64,000 bases of DNA, taken from contig JAJFHX010000043.1 of the NCBI GenBank assembly GCA_021775425.1, positions 62,001 through 126,000 on the forward strand, in the 5' to 3' direction. The notes under the pieces were generated by a model, which saw only the letters and a list, made by a program, of their open reading frames with translations, was not told the DNA's origin and searched no databases. The DNA is from Hyphomicrobiales bacterium. Its GTDB lineage: Bacteria; Pseudomonadota; Alphaproteobacteria; Rhizobiales; HXMU1428-3. Positions within the stretch are counted from its first letter, which is position 1; each line of letters begins with the position of its first letter. The position numbers were made by a program, and so were the translations under genes. Below, piece by piece: positions 1 through 9,411 of the stretch.

Positions 1-732
1 CTTTCCCGGGTTGTAACTGACCCGTTATCACCGCTTTCGTTCCGGCAGGAAGCTGACACGGAATTTCGCGACACCGTCGTGACGCTGCTAATAGATAACT
101 CAGGTTCGATGCGCGGGCGACCGATTATGATCGCGGCGAGTTGTGCTGATATTCTGGCGCGGACGCTTGAGCGCTGCGGTGTTAAAGTTGAGATTCTCGG
201 CTTTACGACCAAAGCCTGGAAGGGCGGTGAGGCTCGTGGCAACTGGGAAGAAGCGGGCAAGCCCGGCCAACCTGGCCGGCTCAATGATGTGCGCCATATT
301 ATTTATAAGACGGCAGACAGCCCGTGGCGACGGACACACCTCAATCTGGGTCTGATGATGCGAGAAGGTTTGCTGAAAGAAAATATTGATGGTGAAGCGC
401 TGACCTGGGCTTATAAACGGTTGTTACACCGGCCGGAGCAACGCCGGATTATGATGGTGATTTCTGATGGCGCGCCGGTTGATGATTCGACCCTTAGTGT
501 GAACCCGAGTAACTATCTTGAAAAACATTTACGCAATGTGATTGCCGAGATTGAAACCCGTTCTGAAGTTGAACTGATTGCCATTGGTATTGGCCATGAT
601 GTGACGCGTTATTACAAACGGGCGGTAACCATTACTGATGCTGAGGACCTCGCCGGGGCGATGATTGACAAGCTAACCGAGCTGTTTGATGAAAACCCAA
701 GAAGCAGCGGACGGCGGGCTGGCAGACGATAA
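1..732 (+). CDS. cobT: Cobaltochelatase subunit CobT, C-terminal part
   Basis: This is the C-terminal 243 residues of CobT; the frame is open from the first base, so the 5' end lies outside the window. CobT forms with CobS the AAA+ chaperone part of aerobic cobaltochelatase, which with CobN inserts cobalt into hydrogenobyrinate diamide in B12 synthesis. The visible part is a von Willebrand A domain. It begins with a MIDAS motif D-x-S-x-S at residues 32-36 of the visible part (IDNSGSM), and later has the conserved stretches [19 protein letters not shown] and [15 protein letters not shown]. The end agrees with full-length family members. CobS is presumably upstream, outside the window. The family assignment is firm. 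Confidence 0.93.
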   Translation, partial: LSRVVTDPLSPLSFRQEADTEFRDTVVTLLIDNSGSMRGRPIMIAASCADILARTLERCGVKVEILGFTTKAWKGGEARGNWEEAGKPGQPGRLNDVRHIIYKTADSPWRRTHLNLGLMMREGLLKENIDGEALTWAYKRLLHRPEQRRIMMVISDGAPVDDSTLSVNPSNYLEKHLRNVIAEIETRSEVELIAIGIGHDVTRYYKRAVTITDAEDLAGAMIDKLTELFDENPRSSGRRAGRR

Positions 733-743
733 ATTACGAAACT

Positions 744-815
744 CCGGGCCGGATTGGTTTTGCACTGGCTTGAGCGCTAACTTGAGTACTTGCTAGATTA
801 GTGGCCCGGTTTTTT
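744..815 (+). terminator. Possible terminator after cobT
   Basis: CCGGGCC at 744-750 pairs perfectly with GGCCCGG at 803-809, followed by six T. The 52-nt loop is long for an intrinsic terminator, so this is tentative. The rest of the 344-bp gap up to 1077 shows no convincing gene; the only open frame there (843-1076) lacks a ribosome site and resembles no family. Confidence 0.4.
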
Positions 816-1076
816 CTTTCATGATTACAGCTTTTACAATGCATGAACTGCATCACAGTCAGATCTGATCCTGTGGTTTATTTCCAGAACACCCAATGTT
901 TAAATTTTACAGACCGGTCTGGTTGTTGTTTGGCCATAGTTGTGTGCAAATTTTTTTTAAATTTGAGTTGTCAGCCTGCTGTTGTGATATTGATGTATGG
1001 CACAATGACTTTATGGTCTGCTGGCTTGAAAAGATTTCCGCATAGCTTGACCATGATTAATTCTGGAGCATATTGA

Positions 1077-2189
1077 ATGAAACGGCTGAATGAAGGTTTT
1101 TATTCCTTATTTGTAAAACTTATGCTGGCTTTGTTTTTTGTTGGCTTTTTCAGTTTCCTTACAGCTGGCTCGCAGTTTGCCGATAACGCTGTGGCCGGGT
1201 CTAAGCCTGATGTGGTCTCATTAAAGCCGCACAAGATTACGATTTCTTCACGACCTGTCAGTTTTAAGCGCGGTAATTATAAACAAACCGTTTTTGGCTC
1301 TTTAATCTACCGGAACGGGTTTCAAATCTCATCCCCTTCTTCTTACTGGGGTGGACTTTCCGGTATAGCGATTTCTAAATCTGGCAAGAAGGCGGCGCTC
1401 GTTTCTGATGCCGGGTTCTGGTCTATGGTCGAGCTTGACTACAAAGATGGTAAATTATTACCGCCCGACACCAGTTTTATTGGCCCATTGCTGACAAAAA
1501 AGGGCAAACCGCTGAAACGAGGCAAGGACAGGGACGCGGAAGCAATTACTCTTTTAAAGGATGATAAGTTTTATGGTGATGCGCTTATCTCATTTGAAGA
1601 TAACCACAGGATTGGCCGCTTCAGGATCAGTAAGGAAGGCATCAGCCAACCGCACAAATATTTAAAACTGCCAGCTATCACCAGACGTTTGCGCGGTAAT
1701 GCGGGGCTTGAAGCGATGGCTTACCTCAGGGGCGGGAAACATAAAGGCACGCTGGTTGCCATCGCCCAGTCAAAACAGGACCGGCACAAGAACTATATTG
1801 GCTGGCTTGTCAGAGGCAAGAAAATCACGAAAATCCGGTTTACGCCACCGCCACTTGATACCTACCGGATTACTGATGCGGTTGGTTTATCAAATGGTGA
1901 TCTGTTATTGCTTGAGCGGCGCTATAAGTTTCTGACTGTGAATATTCAGGTGCGTTATGTGCGCCAGTCTGAGCTATTCACTGGCAAACCAATTAAGGGC
2001 CGGGTTGTGCTGGAAGCCAATAGCCATGAGCATCTGGTTGATAATATGGAAGGCATCGCCGCGCATACCAATGCGAAGGGTGAGACGATTGTGACGCTGA
2101 TTTCAGATGATAATTTTAACAGCTTTCAACGGACATTGCTGATGCAGTTTGCCTTGCCGAAAAACTGGCAGGTGGCCTGGAAGAAATAA
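1077..2189 (+). CDS. Esterase-like activity of phytase family protein (secreted)
   Basis: A 370-residue protein with an N-terminal hydrophobic signal segment (about residues 10-35) and a predicted beta-propeller body of the phytase-like family (PF13449, esterase-like activity of phytase). Family features visible are the early W-G-G-L-S-G-I-A-I motif, SDAGFWSMVELDY, DAEAITLL, SFEDNHRIGRF and the late DNMEGIAAH. The protein is probably periplasmic and its substrate is unknown; the name does not prove phytase activity. The start has a GGAG sequence about 8 nt upstream. Its place next to rpmB and the DUF3108 gene is a common arrangement in Hyphomicrobiales as I recall it. Confidence 0.8.
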   Translation: MKRLNEGFYSLFVKLMLALFFVGFFSFLTAGSQFADNAVAGSKPDVVSLKPHKITISSRPVSFKRGNYKQTVFGSLIYRNGFQISSPSSYWGGLSGIAISKSGKKAALVSDAGFWSMVELDYKDGKLLPPDTSFIGPLLTKKGKPLKRGKDRDAEAITLLKDDKFYGDALISFEDNHRIGRFRISKEGISQPHKYLKLPAITRRLRGNAGLEAMAYLRGGKHKGTLVAIAQSKQDRHKNYIGWLVRGKKITKIRFTPPPLDTYRITDAVGLSNGDLLLLERRYKFLTVNIQVRYVRQSELFTGKPIKGRVVLEANSHEHLVDNMEGIAAHTNAKGETIVTLISDDNFNSFQRTLLMQFALPKNWQVAWKK

Positions 2190-2252
2190 TCACTGGTACA
2201 GTTTGTAATGGTGTGTTGGTGACAAAAATTTGGGCCAATAAATTTAAGACAA

Positions 2253-2283
2253 GAAAAAAGCCGGTAATCATACCGGCTTCTTC
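2253..2283 (-). terminator. Intrinsic terminator of rpmB
   Basis: GCCGGTA (2260-2266) and TACCGGC (2271-2277) form a perfect 7-bp stem with a 4-nt loop. Read on the minus strand it is followed by six T. It lies 30-60 bp after the rpmB stop codon. Confidence 0.8.
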
Positions 2284-2313
2284 AAAATTTCAGAATTTGC
2301 AACTTTCAACTGT

Positions 2314-2607
2314 TTAAACAGAAGCGTTTGCAGCTTTCTTTTCGATTTCGCGTTTAATACGGCGTGCATTGATTGAAAGCTCTGTGTTGCGTGCTTTTGC
2401 CAAAAAGGCATCCAAACCACCGCGATGCTCAACAGTGCGCAAGGCATGGGCACTTACACGCAGGTTGAAATTGCGGCCAAGGCTTTCACTTTGCAGGCTT
2501 ACATTGCACAAATTCGGTAAAAAACGACGACGGGATTTATTGTGCGCATGGCTAACATTGTTGCCTGACAGCACTCCCTTGCCTGTTAATTCACAGCGCC
2601 TAGCCAT
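2314..2607 (-). CDS. rpmB: 50S ribosomal protein L28
   Basis: A 97-residue protein that begins [20 protein letters not shown], the diagnostic N-terminus of bacterial L28, followed by the [10 protein letters not shown] and basic segments expected for a protein binding 23S rRNA in the large subunit. The length is that of alphaproteobacterial L28. The start is supported by AGGA about 9 nt upstream. A well-formed promoter at 2734-2762 and an intrinsic terminator at 2253-2283 make this a single-gene transcript running against its neighbours. Confidence 0.97.
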   Translation of the reverse strand: MARRCELTGKGVLSGNNVSHAHNKSRRRFLPNLCNVSLQSESLGRNFNLRVSAHALRTVEHRGGLDAFLAKARNTELSINARRIKREIEKKAANASV

Positions 2608-2733
2608 GTCTTTAATCCTTATTCAATTGCTATCAGACTGAAAAAGCCGACAGCCGCACATTGATGTGCTTTCACAAAATATCGCTTGGAAAAATAAATG
2701 CACCAGACGCTAATCTCGTGCATTAAGGGCCCT

Positions 2734-2762
2734 TTATAAGGGTATTTCGGCTGAAACGTCAA
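2734..2762 (-). promoter_or_regulatory. Sigma-70-type promoter of rpmB
   Basis: On the minus strand there is TTGACG (-35, 2757-2762), exactly 17 nt of spacer, and TTATAA (-10, 2734-2739). This sits about 125 bp upstream of the rpmB start, leaving a leader of roughly 120 nt. Confidence 0.7.
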
Positions 2763-3198
2763 GGGTCACGTCTTGTTGAATGGTTTTTTTTTCATAATCT
2801 TACTAATATTAAGCTTTCGGTGATCATTATCGGCGTAAATTAGCTGATGGTTTCGTTATCTGAGCTTCATGATGACCGGATATGCTTGGTTTCTCATAAA
2901 TGAAGTGGTGGCGATACCCTGGAATTTTTTTTTGTTTTTGGAGTAATAGTGTAACCACCGTGTATAGCCTTAGATTTGACCTATTCAGGCTCTAGTTCTG
3001 GATTCAGACTTTGAGCTTAGCTGATTTGTTTTGTTATTTCCGGACATAAACCAGAGATAGAACCGAAGCACTTGAGTTAACCCCAAACTGACTGAACAGA
3101 TTCTTGACTAATAATCAGTGCCTGATTGATGGAAAGATTTTTAGATTTGGTGGATAGTTGGAAGCAATTCGCTTTCATAGGGTCGGGTAATTAATATT
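2763..3198. other. Intergenic region without a recognised gene
   Basis: This AT-rich stretch lies between the divergent rpmB and DUF3108 genes. I see no open frame with a plausible ribosome site and no RNA gene. It probably holds the promoter of the plus-strand gene at 3199, but no clear -35/-10 pair could be fixed. Confidence 0.5.
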
Positions 3199-4080
3199 AT
3201 GATACGTTTTACTGAGTTTTTTTCTAACGTTGATGCGGTCAAACGATCGTGTGGGTTATTGACACTTCCTTTCTTTCTCACTTCATTGTTTGTCATCACT
3301 GGCCATAGTGGTGCGGCGCATGCTGGCGAGACGACTGTCAGGGCCGTTTATGATATTGCTGCGCCAATCGGCAGTGGTAAATTTCATTTCGCTTCAGCGC
3401 AATCGGGCAACCGCTATAAAATGCAGGGATCAGCCAGATTTAAAGCGTTTCTTGGCATTTATAAATGGAACAGTTCTGTTGCCAGTAACGGCTATATCAG
3501 ATCTCATAAACCGCGGCCGAACATTTATGCCTTTTCAGCCAGAAGCGATAAGAAAGCCGAAGCGATCCGCTTGAAGTTTTCGCGCAATGGTGTGAATAAA
3601 GTGCAGGCAGTGCCACCAACACGGCCACACCCTAAGCGAATTGCGCTGACCAAAGCTCATCTGAAAAATGTTGTTGACCCATTGAGTGCAATGCTGACCT
3701 TTACTGACAATGCGCCCAGCCTGACAAACGGGACACAAGCCTGTAATCGCTCAATCAAAATTTTTGACGGACGCCAGCGCTTTAATGTGACGCTTAGCTT
3801 TAAACGCAAAACATATGCGAAGCTTTCAAACGGGCAGTCGCGCACAGCGTTTGTCTGCCGCGCGAAATACAGACCAATTGCCGGGCATAAAATGAACCAG
3901 GCCGTTACTTATATGAGCAACTCAAACGGGCTTGAAATCTGGCTGGTGCCATTGCCGCAGGCTAAGATGTATGTGCCTTATAAAATTATCATTCCGATTA
4001 TGATCGGCACAGCAACGGCTGAACTGGCAAATTTTAAAGTGACTGACCCGAAAACGGGTGTGATTGCTCTGGCTAAGTAA
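3199..4080 (+). CDS. DUF3108 domain-containing periplasmic protein
   Basis: A 293-residue protein with a signal peptide ending near residue 42 (cleavage around AAHA-GE) and a beta-rich DUF3108 body. Typical features are the early YDI...G..F.F.....Y.M.G.A.F motif, the VVDPLSAML segment near the middle, and the late VPYKIIIPIMIGTATAELANF. Two cysteines (in TQACN and FVCRA) may form a disulfide. The function of DUF3108 is not established; members are thought to act in the envelope. It ends just before a strong bidirectional terminator. Confidence 0.8.
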   Translation: MIRFTEFFSNVDAVKRSCGLLTLPFFLTSLFVITGHSGAAHAGETTVRAVYDIAAPIGSGKFHFASAQSGNRYKMQGSARFKAFLGIYKWNSSVASNGYIRSHKPRPNIYAFSARSDKKAEAIRLKFSRNGVNKVQAVPPTRPHPKRIALTKAHLKNVVDPLSAMLTFTDNAPSLTNGTQACNRSIKIFDGRQRFNVTLSFKRKTYAKLSNGQSRTAFVCRAKYRPIAGHKMNQAVTYMSNSNGLEIWLVPLPQAKMYVPYKIIIPIMIGTATAELANFKVTDPKTGVIALAK

Positions 4081-4113
4081 CCAATTACTTTCGCACAAAC
4101 TACAATCAGACAT

Positions 4114-4149
4114 AAAAAACCCCGCAGATACGGAACTGCGGGGTTTTTT
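4114..4149. terminator. Strong bidirectional terminator
   Basis: An 8-bp perfect stem CCCCGCAG (4120-4127) / CTGCGGGG (4136-4143) is flanked by six A on the left and six T on the right. It can end transcription from the DUF3108 gene on the plus strand and from the secreted-protein gene at 4219-4611 on the minus strand. Confidence 0.9.
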
Positions 4150-4218
4150 GTTTTCTTCTAAATGACCCAATTCAGGAAAATCAGCATTATGTTATGCTGA
4201 TTTGCTGTTGGTTTCGCT

Positions 4219-4611
4219 TTAGTAGAGGCTAGATACTTTTAACAGCTCGTTACTGATGGTCAGTGATTTTGCATCCTGATTACAGACAAACTTGATTGAG
4301 CGGCCTTCACTGCTGTCAACACTGGTGGTGTTGCCTGGTGTCAGCTGTACTTTCACGCGTGATGCTGATTGATAATCGCCATTTTTAATCGGTTCCGCTT
4401 CACTGATCAGAATGGTCACATCACATGAGCCAGCATTGGATTGAAACACTGTCATTGCTTTTTTAGAGCCGGCAACAAAGCTCATGCCATTGCCTGGTTC
4501 TAATGTCAGTTTCCCTGTTGCCTGCTCAGCTTTCGCTGATTGTGCGGCCATTGTTGCGGCGATGATTGCAGACGCCAGAAAAGTTTTAGAAATAATTTTA
4601 CCAGTTCGCAT
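4219..4611 (-). CDS. Small secreted protein of unknown function
   Basis: A 130-residue protein with a clear signal peptide (cleavage expected after AQSAKA, residue 28) and a beta-rich mature part containing two cysteines (C63 and C110), which suggests one disulfide. I do not recognise a family. The start is well supported by AGGAG 7 nt upstream. It is transcribed toward the terminator at 4114-4149. The region upstream to 4925 shows no further gene. Confidence 0.65.
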   Translation of the reverse strand: MRTGKIISKTFLASAIIAATMAAQSAKAEQATGKLTLEPGNGMSFVAGSKKAMTVFQSNAGSCDVTILISEAEPIKNGDYQSASRVKVQLTPGNTTSVDSSEGRSIKFVCNQDAKSLTISNELLKVSSLY

Positions 4612-4925
4612 GGTATGTCTCCTAATAATTGAAAGCTATGCTCGCTGAAACCTTTAACGGCTCCATGTTTTAGAGCGGCAAACCTCTTTCGTTTGTTGAA
4701 GAAAAGATAACCATTCCTATGCCCTTCAGGTAGGGGCTAAACCTCATTGCTGCCATGCGGAAATGTGCTGCGTCAAATTGCGCTGCGGCAATGTGTGCTA
4801 CTTTAAAGTTAATGCCCTTGAAATGACGTTTTACAGGCACATCAGGGCGTTTCAACCCTGTTTTGGCGCGTTTTCAGTTTTTTTACTCAGGCACTCACCA
4901 GTCTGTTTTTAGCGTGGCCCTGCGA

Positions 4926-4953
4926 CAAAAAACCCGCCGCAATCAGCGACGGG
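4926..4953 (-). terminator. Intrinsic terminator of msrA
   Basis: ACCCGCCGC and GCGACGGGT form a stem with one mismatch. On the minus strand it is followed by a run of T, about 35 bp after the msrA stop codon. Confidence 0.75.
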
Positions 4954-4986
4954 TCTAACTGTAGATTATGAGCCGATAATCAGGGC

Positions 4987-5670
4987 TTAATGAGTGAGGT
5001 CTTTCATGCCGCTATGGGCTTCATCACCCCAGAGGTATTTGATTCGTTTATCGCGACCACAGCCATGGCGATAGATTTTATATCGTATCGGGTTTTTCTG
5101 GTAATAGTTCTGGTGATAGTCTTCCGCTTTATAGAACATTTTGGCTTTGATCACCTTTGTTACAATTCGGCCATTTAACTTACCGGTTGTGTTTTCCTGT
5201 TCCTTGGAAGTTGTCGCCGCTTTCATTTGTTCTTCGTTGGTTGGAAAAATCGCTGAGCGGTATGACGTGCCTTTATCACAGAACTGACCACTAGCATCTG
5301 TTGGGTCTACGCTGCGCCAGAAGCTGTGAAGCAATTGCTTATAACTGACTTTAGCTGGATCATAGACAATTTTAACCGCTTCGTAATGGCCTGTTTCTTT
5401 GTAAGTGACTTCTTTGTAGGTCGGGTTTTTGGTGTGCCCACCTGTATAACCGGAGATGGTTTCCAGGACCCCCGGGACTTTATCAAAATCTGATTCAACG
5501 CACCAAAAGCAGCCGCCTGCAAAAATGGCTGTTTCCGTTTTGCCAGCGGTGACCGGATGCTTATCATTTGTTTGCTCAGACTTACCAACAGAGATCCAGG
5601 TGATACAAAGCAACAATAGGACACCAGCTATTCTGATGAGTTTCCTGCTTCTTTTATGTAAATTTAACAT
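4987..5670 (-). CDS. msrA: Peptide methionine (S)-S-oxide reductase MsrA, membrane-anchored or exported
   Basis: A 227-residue MsrA. The catalytic motif GGCFWC places the nucleophilic cysteine at C54 and a second cysteine at C57. Other family motifs are SGYTGG, the YEAV segment, FW....PT...GQFCD.G..YRS, and a late EDYHQNYY. It reduces methionine-S-sulfoxide in damaged proteins. An N-terminal hydrophobic segment (about residues 12-28) suggests that it is exported or anchored in the periplasm, unlike the usual cytoplasmic form. It has its own terminator and appears monocistronic. Confidence 0.93.
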   Translation of the reverse strand: MLNLHKRSRKLIRIAGVLLLLCITWISVGKSEQTNDKHPVTAGKTETAIFAGGCFWCVESDFDKVPGVLETISGYTGGHTKNPTYKEVTYKETGHYEAVKIVYDPAKVSYKQLLHSFWRSVDPTDASGQFCDKGTSYRSAIFPTNEEQMKAATTSKEQENTTGKLNGRIVTKVIKAKMFYKAEDYHQNYYQKNPIRYKIYRHGCGRDKRIKYLWGDEAHSGMKDLTH

Positions 5671-6159
5671 TGCCTGGCTTTTCCTTCTGGCCTGTTGGAT
5701 GAAGCGACCTCAATTGAGTTCGACGTTTCGATCCGGAGAATTTATTGTCACAGGTTTTAAGATAGTGCATTCCTCGAAGATTGCGAGAGAGGCTCACAGA
5801 AATCTGAACAGAATTGAACGATGATTACCTCTTAGCTGCAACATGCGTTGCCTCATGATGGCCTTTTTGGAGTTTTATTTTGTTATCGCATTGTTGCAAT
5901 CGTGTTCTATATGATGTGGCATCTGAGCCAATAGTTTGGTAGATTAAGATTTATGTACACTCATCCTTACCTCAGCGCAGGCATTCCCGGAGAAATATTA
6001 TGAAGGACAGGCCCTTTGATGCGGCTTAACTGAATAGATTTTTTTGGGTTTTCATCTGATTTTTTCAGGCATTGTTCAAATCTTGTTCTTGAAATTCAGA
6101 TGTTTTTTATAAATATCAGACCCTCTAAAAAATGCGGTCCACTAACTTTGAGAAGTTTT
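5671..6159. other. Intergenic region between divergent msrA and helicase genes
   Basis: About 490 bp separates two divergent genes and must hold both promoters. Open frames inside it (for example 5456-5824) overlap msrA and have no family resemblance. No RNA gene or strong hairpin was seen. Confidence 0.45.
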
Positions 6160-9100
6160 ATGTCCTCACCCATCAATAGCTCTGACCTTTATGGTAAACC
6201 CGGCGCATTAAATGTTACGGCCGTGCTTGGGCCGACCAACACCGGTAAAACACATTTGGCGATAGAGCGGATGCTTGGCTACCAAAGCGGGTTGATTGGC
6301 CTGCCCCTCAGGCTGCTGGCACGTGAAGTTTATGACAAGATTGTCGCTCGTATCGGCCCTTCTGATGTGGCGCTGATTACAGGTGAAGAAAAGATCAAAC
6401 CGAAAAACGCCCGCTACTGGATTTCAACCGTTGAAGCCATGCCGCGGGATATTGATGTTGAGTTTGTTGCGATTGATGAAATTCAACTGGCCGCTGACCC
6501 GGAGCGGGGGCATGTTTTTACTGACAGGCTGTTCCACGCGCGGGGTAGTGAGGAAACATTGCTGCTTGGCGCAGAGACCATGCGCACGGCGCTCAATAAC
6601 CTTATACCCGGGCTTAATTTCATTTCACGGCCACGGCTTTCTAAGCTGAGTTACAGCGGCTCGAAGAAAATTTCGCGGATGCCGCGCAGGACCGCAATTG
6701 TCGCTTTTTCAGCGCGGGATGTATATGAGATTGCCGAGCTTATTCGCCGGCAACGGGGTGGAGCAGCTGTTGTTCTTGGGGCGCTTAGCCCGCGCACGCG
6801 CAATGCCCAGGTGGCAATGTATCAATCCGGTGAAGTGGATTTTCTGGTTGCTACTGATGCTATTGGCATGGGGCTCAATCTTGATGTGCATCATGTTGCC
6901 TTTGCCGGCAACCGGAAATTTGACGGCATTAATCATCGTGATTTGTTTCCGGCTGAAATCGCGCAGATTGCCGGGCGGGCTGGACGGCATATTAATGATG
7001 GCACGTTTGGGGTCACCGGGGATGTGCAACCATTTGACTCTGATGTGATCAACCGGATAGAAGCGCATGACTTTGACCCGGTTGGTGGATTGCAATGGCG
7101 GGCACGCTCACTTGATTATGCCTCCTTACCGCGGTTGCTGGCTTCATTAAAACTATCACCTGAAAAACCGTTTTTGCAAAAGGCCAGAGATGCCGATGAT
7201 TTGCTGGCACTTGAGTCGCTGGCGAATGACCCTAAAATCATAGCTTATGCCAACGGCCCGGCGCATGTGCAGCGCTTGTGGGAAGTTTGCCAATTGCCTG
7301 ATTATCGTAAAATCGGTGTTGGTGAACATACTGAGCTTGTAAAACAATTGTTTCACTTTATCATGCAGGATGAGGGGCTTATCCCGACCGACTGGCTGGC
7401 TCAGCAAATTGAGCAGCAAAACCGGGTTGATGGTGACATTGACACGCTTGCGGCTCGGCTTGCTTATATGCGAACCTGGACCTTTGTTGCGAACAGGGTA
7501 GACTGGCTTGATGATCCGGCTTATTGGCAGGGACGAACCCGAGAAGTTGAAGATAATTTATCTGATGCGCTGCACGAGGCATTGACAAAACGATTTGTCG
7601 ATAAGCGCACCAGCACTTTAATGAAACGCCTTAGAGATAAAGACGAACTTTATGTTGAAATTGATGATCAGGGCCAGATACTGGTTGAAGATCATTATGT
7701 TGGAAAAATTTCCGGCTTTCAGTTTACACCTGATGAGACTAGTGCTGGTGTAAACGGCCGGGCTGCAAGGGCAGCGGCAACTCAAGTATTGACTAAAGAA
7801 TTGGCTATGCGTTCAGAACAAATTATTGCAGCGGAAAAAAGTGAATTCAGTTTCTCCGCGACTGGTGAACTTTTATGGAAAGACGATGTGGTTGCCCAGT
7901 TGCAAAAAGGGGATCACATACTGAAACCGATGGTGGTTGTGCTTGCTGATGAACAGTTGACTGGATCGTCGCGCGATGATGTGACAGGAAAAATACAAAA
8001 AGTCACTGAAGAGCTGATTGCTGAGAAACTGGCACCGCTTGTCAATATGCATCAGGCGCAGGACCTTGCCGGCATGGCACGGGGCATTGCTTTTCAACTA
8101 ACTGAGAACCTTGGCATTTTGGAGCGAGGACCGATAGCGAATGACGTACGCCAGCTTGATCAGGAAGCCCGGCGGCAATTGCGGAAATACGGTGTGCGGT
8201 TTGGTGCTTTTAACATATATTTCCCGCTTCTTTTAAAACCAGCTGCGGCTGAGCTTTGTCGGCTTTTATGGCTGGTTCAAAACGAAAACCTCCAGAAGGC
8301 TTCCGAATGGGTATTACCGCGGGCCGGGCTCACCTCTGCCGATTTTGATAAAACCATTGATGTTGCTTATTATCGAACCGCCGGGTTTCATGTTTGCGGC
8401 AACCGGATTGTCAGGGTTGATATGCTGGAGCGACTGGCTGATCAGATCAGGCCGCTGGTTTCATGGCGCAAACCGAAAGTGAAAGCGGCTGATACTAAAA
8501 CGGATGAAATAAAAACCGAAACACAGGCTACTGCTAAAAATGAGCTGAGTGTTGAAGCTGAAGTTAAGCCAGAGGACAGCCCGAAAAGTGAAGAAGCTGA
8601 GGCTGCACCAGAAGCTCAACCGGATGGTGCTGAGCAGCAGATTAAAACGGTCACTCCATCGGCAACTGAGACACAGACTGCAGAAAGCCAGGCCCCTTCA
8701 TCAAAAGCAGCGGCTTCTCTCGATGTAGCCGTTGAAAAAGCAGTGCCTCAAGAAGATCTGGCCCCAGCTGGCGCGACCGGGGATGGCGGGTTTACTGTTA
8801 TTCCTGAGATGATGTCTATCATGGGATGTTCGGCTGATGAACTTGGCGAGGTTTTGCGCTCACTCGGGTTTTATGAAGATAAAAAATCTCAAAAATCTGC
8901 TACGCCAGCACCAGAAGTGAAGCAAGAACCTGTTCAGTCTGACGTGGCGGAAAGTACAACATCGGCTGAGGCAGATGACACACCGGAGACAAAAGCTGAA
9001 ACTGAAGCTACTGATGAATCTGAAACCACAGGAGAGACTAAAGCTGAGGAAGACGTCATTGTTATCTGGCGACCGCGCAAGAAAGCGGGTGGCGGGCGAT

Positions 9101-9411
9101 ATCGGGGTGAAAAACGCACTGGTGCACAGGCAAAGCAGGGCGGCCAGCATAAACGGGACCATAAACAAACTGATGAGGGCGAGGGAGGTAAAAAATCTTC
9201 CTTCAAACACAAAGGCCGGCATGGCCAAAAAGGGCGGCATAAAAACGGGCGCGGTGCAAATGGACAGGACACAGCCCATGGTAAAGGGAAGACTGGCAAG
9301 AACGGGCAGGGTTCTCATTCTCATAAGCCACCGAGGGAAAAGAAAATTGACCCGGATTCACCATTTGCAAAACTACAAATCCTGAAAGATCAAATTAAAG
9401 ACAATGCCTGA
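6160..9411 (+). CDS. SUV3-type (Ski2-like) DEAD/DExH RNA helicase with disordered charged tail
   Basis: A 1083-residue superfamily 2 helicase related to mitochondrial Suv3 and typical of Alphaproteobacteria. The core lies in residues 1-350: Walker A GPTNTGKT (24-31), motif II DEIQ (106-109), the ATDAIGMGLNLD segment and motif VI QIAGRAGRH. After a helical accessory region (to about 780) comes a long Glu/Ala/Lys-rich, probably disordered stretch, and the C-terminus is Lys/Gly/His-rich, suited to RNA binding. I chose the ATG at 6160 over the one 60 bp upstream because GAGAAG precedes it and the conserved part starts soon after. It overlaps the S4-domain gene by one base (ATGA), so the two are co-translated and probably act in RNA turnover or ribosome quality control. 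Confidence 0.88.
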   Translation: MSSPINSSDLYGKPGALNVTAVLGPTNTGKTHLAIERMLGYQSGLIGLPLRLLAREVYDKIVARIGPSDVALITGEEKIKPKNARYWISTVEAMPRDIDVEFVAIDEIQLAADPERGHVFTDRLFHARGSEETLLLGAETMRTALNNLIPGLNFISRPRLSKLSYSGSKKISRMPRRTAIVAFSARDVYEIAELIRRQRGGAAVVLGALSPRTRNAQVAMYQSGEVDFLVATDAIGMGLNLDVHHVAFAGNRKFDGINHRDLFPAEIAQIAGRAGRHINDGTFGVTGDVQPFDSDVINRIEAHDFDPVGGLQWRARSLDYASLPRLLASLKLSPEKPFLQKARDADDLLALESLANDPKIIAYANGPAHVQRLWEVCQLPDYRKIGVGEHTELVKQLFHFIMQDEGLIPTDWLAQQIEQQNRVDGDIDTLAARLAYMRTWTFVANRVDWLDDPAYWQGRTREVEDNLSDALHEALTKRFVDKRTSTLMKRLRDKDELYVEIDDQGQILVEDHYVGKISGFQFTPDETSAGVNGRAARAAATQVLTKELAMRSEQIIAAEKSEFSFSATGELLWKDDVVAQLQKGDHILKPMVVVLADEQLTGSSRDDVTGKIQKVTEELIAEKLAPLVNMHQAQDLAGMARGIAFQLTENLGILERGPIANDVRQLDQEARRQLRKYGVRFGAFNIYFPLLLKPAAAELCRLLWLVQNENLQKASEWVLPRAGLTSADFDKTIDVAYYRTAGFHVCGNRIVRVDMLERLADQIRPLVSWRKPKVKAADTKTDEIKTETQATAKNELSVEAEVKPEDSPKSEEAEAAPEAQPDGAEQQIKTVTPSATETQTAESQAPSSKAAASLDVAVEKAVPQEDLAPAGATGDGGFTVIPEMMSIMGCSADELGEVLRSLGFYEDKKSQKSATPAPEVKQEPVQSDVAESTTSAEADDTPETKAETEATDESETTGETKAEEDVIVIWRPRKKAGGGRYRGEKRTGAQAKQGGQHKRDHKQTDEGEGGKKSSFKHKGRHGQKGRHKNGRGANGQDTAHGKGKTGKNGQGSHSHKPPREKKIDPDSPFAKLQILKDQIKDNA

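Noticed and set aside
843..1076. 77-codon open frame ending just before the phytase-like gene
   Set aside because: It has no ribosome site and no family likeness, and its composition is typical of non-coding AT-rich DNA.
4670..4855. 61-codon minus-strand frame between the secreted-protein gene and msrA
   Set aside because: No ribosome site, no recognisable domain, and no sign of conservation.
8860..9324. Long minus-strand frames inside the helicase tail
   Set aside because: They are shadows caused by the low-complexity Lys/Glu coding sequence of the real gene on the other strand.
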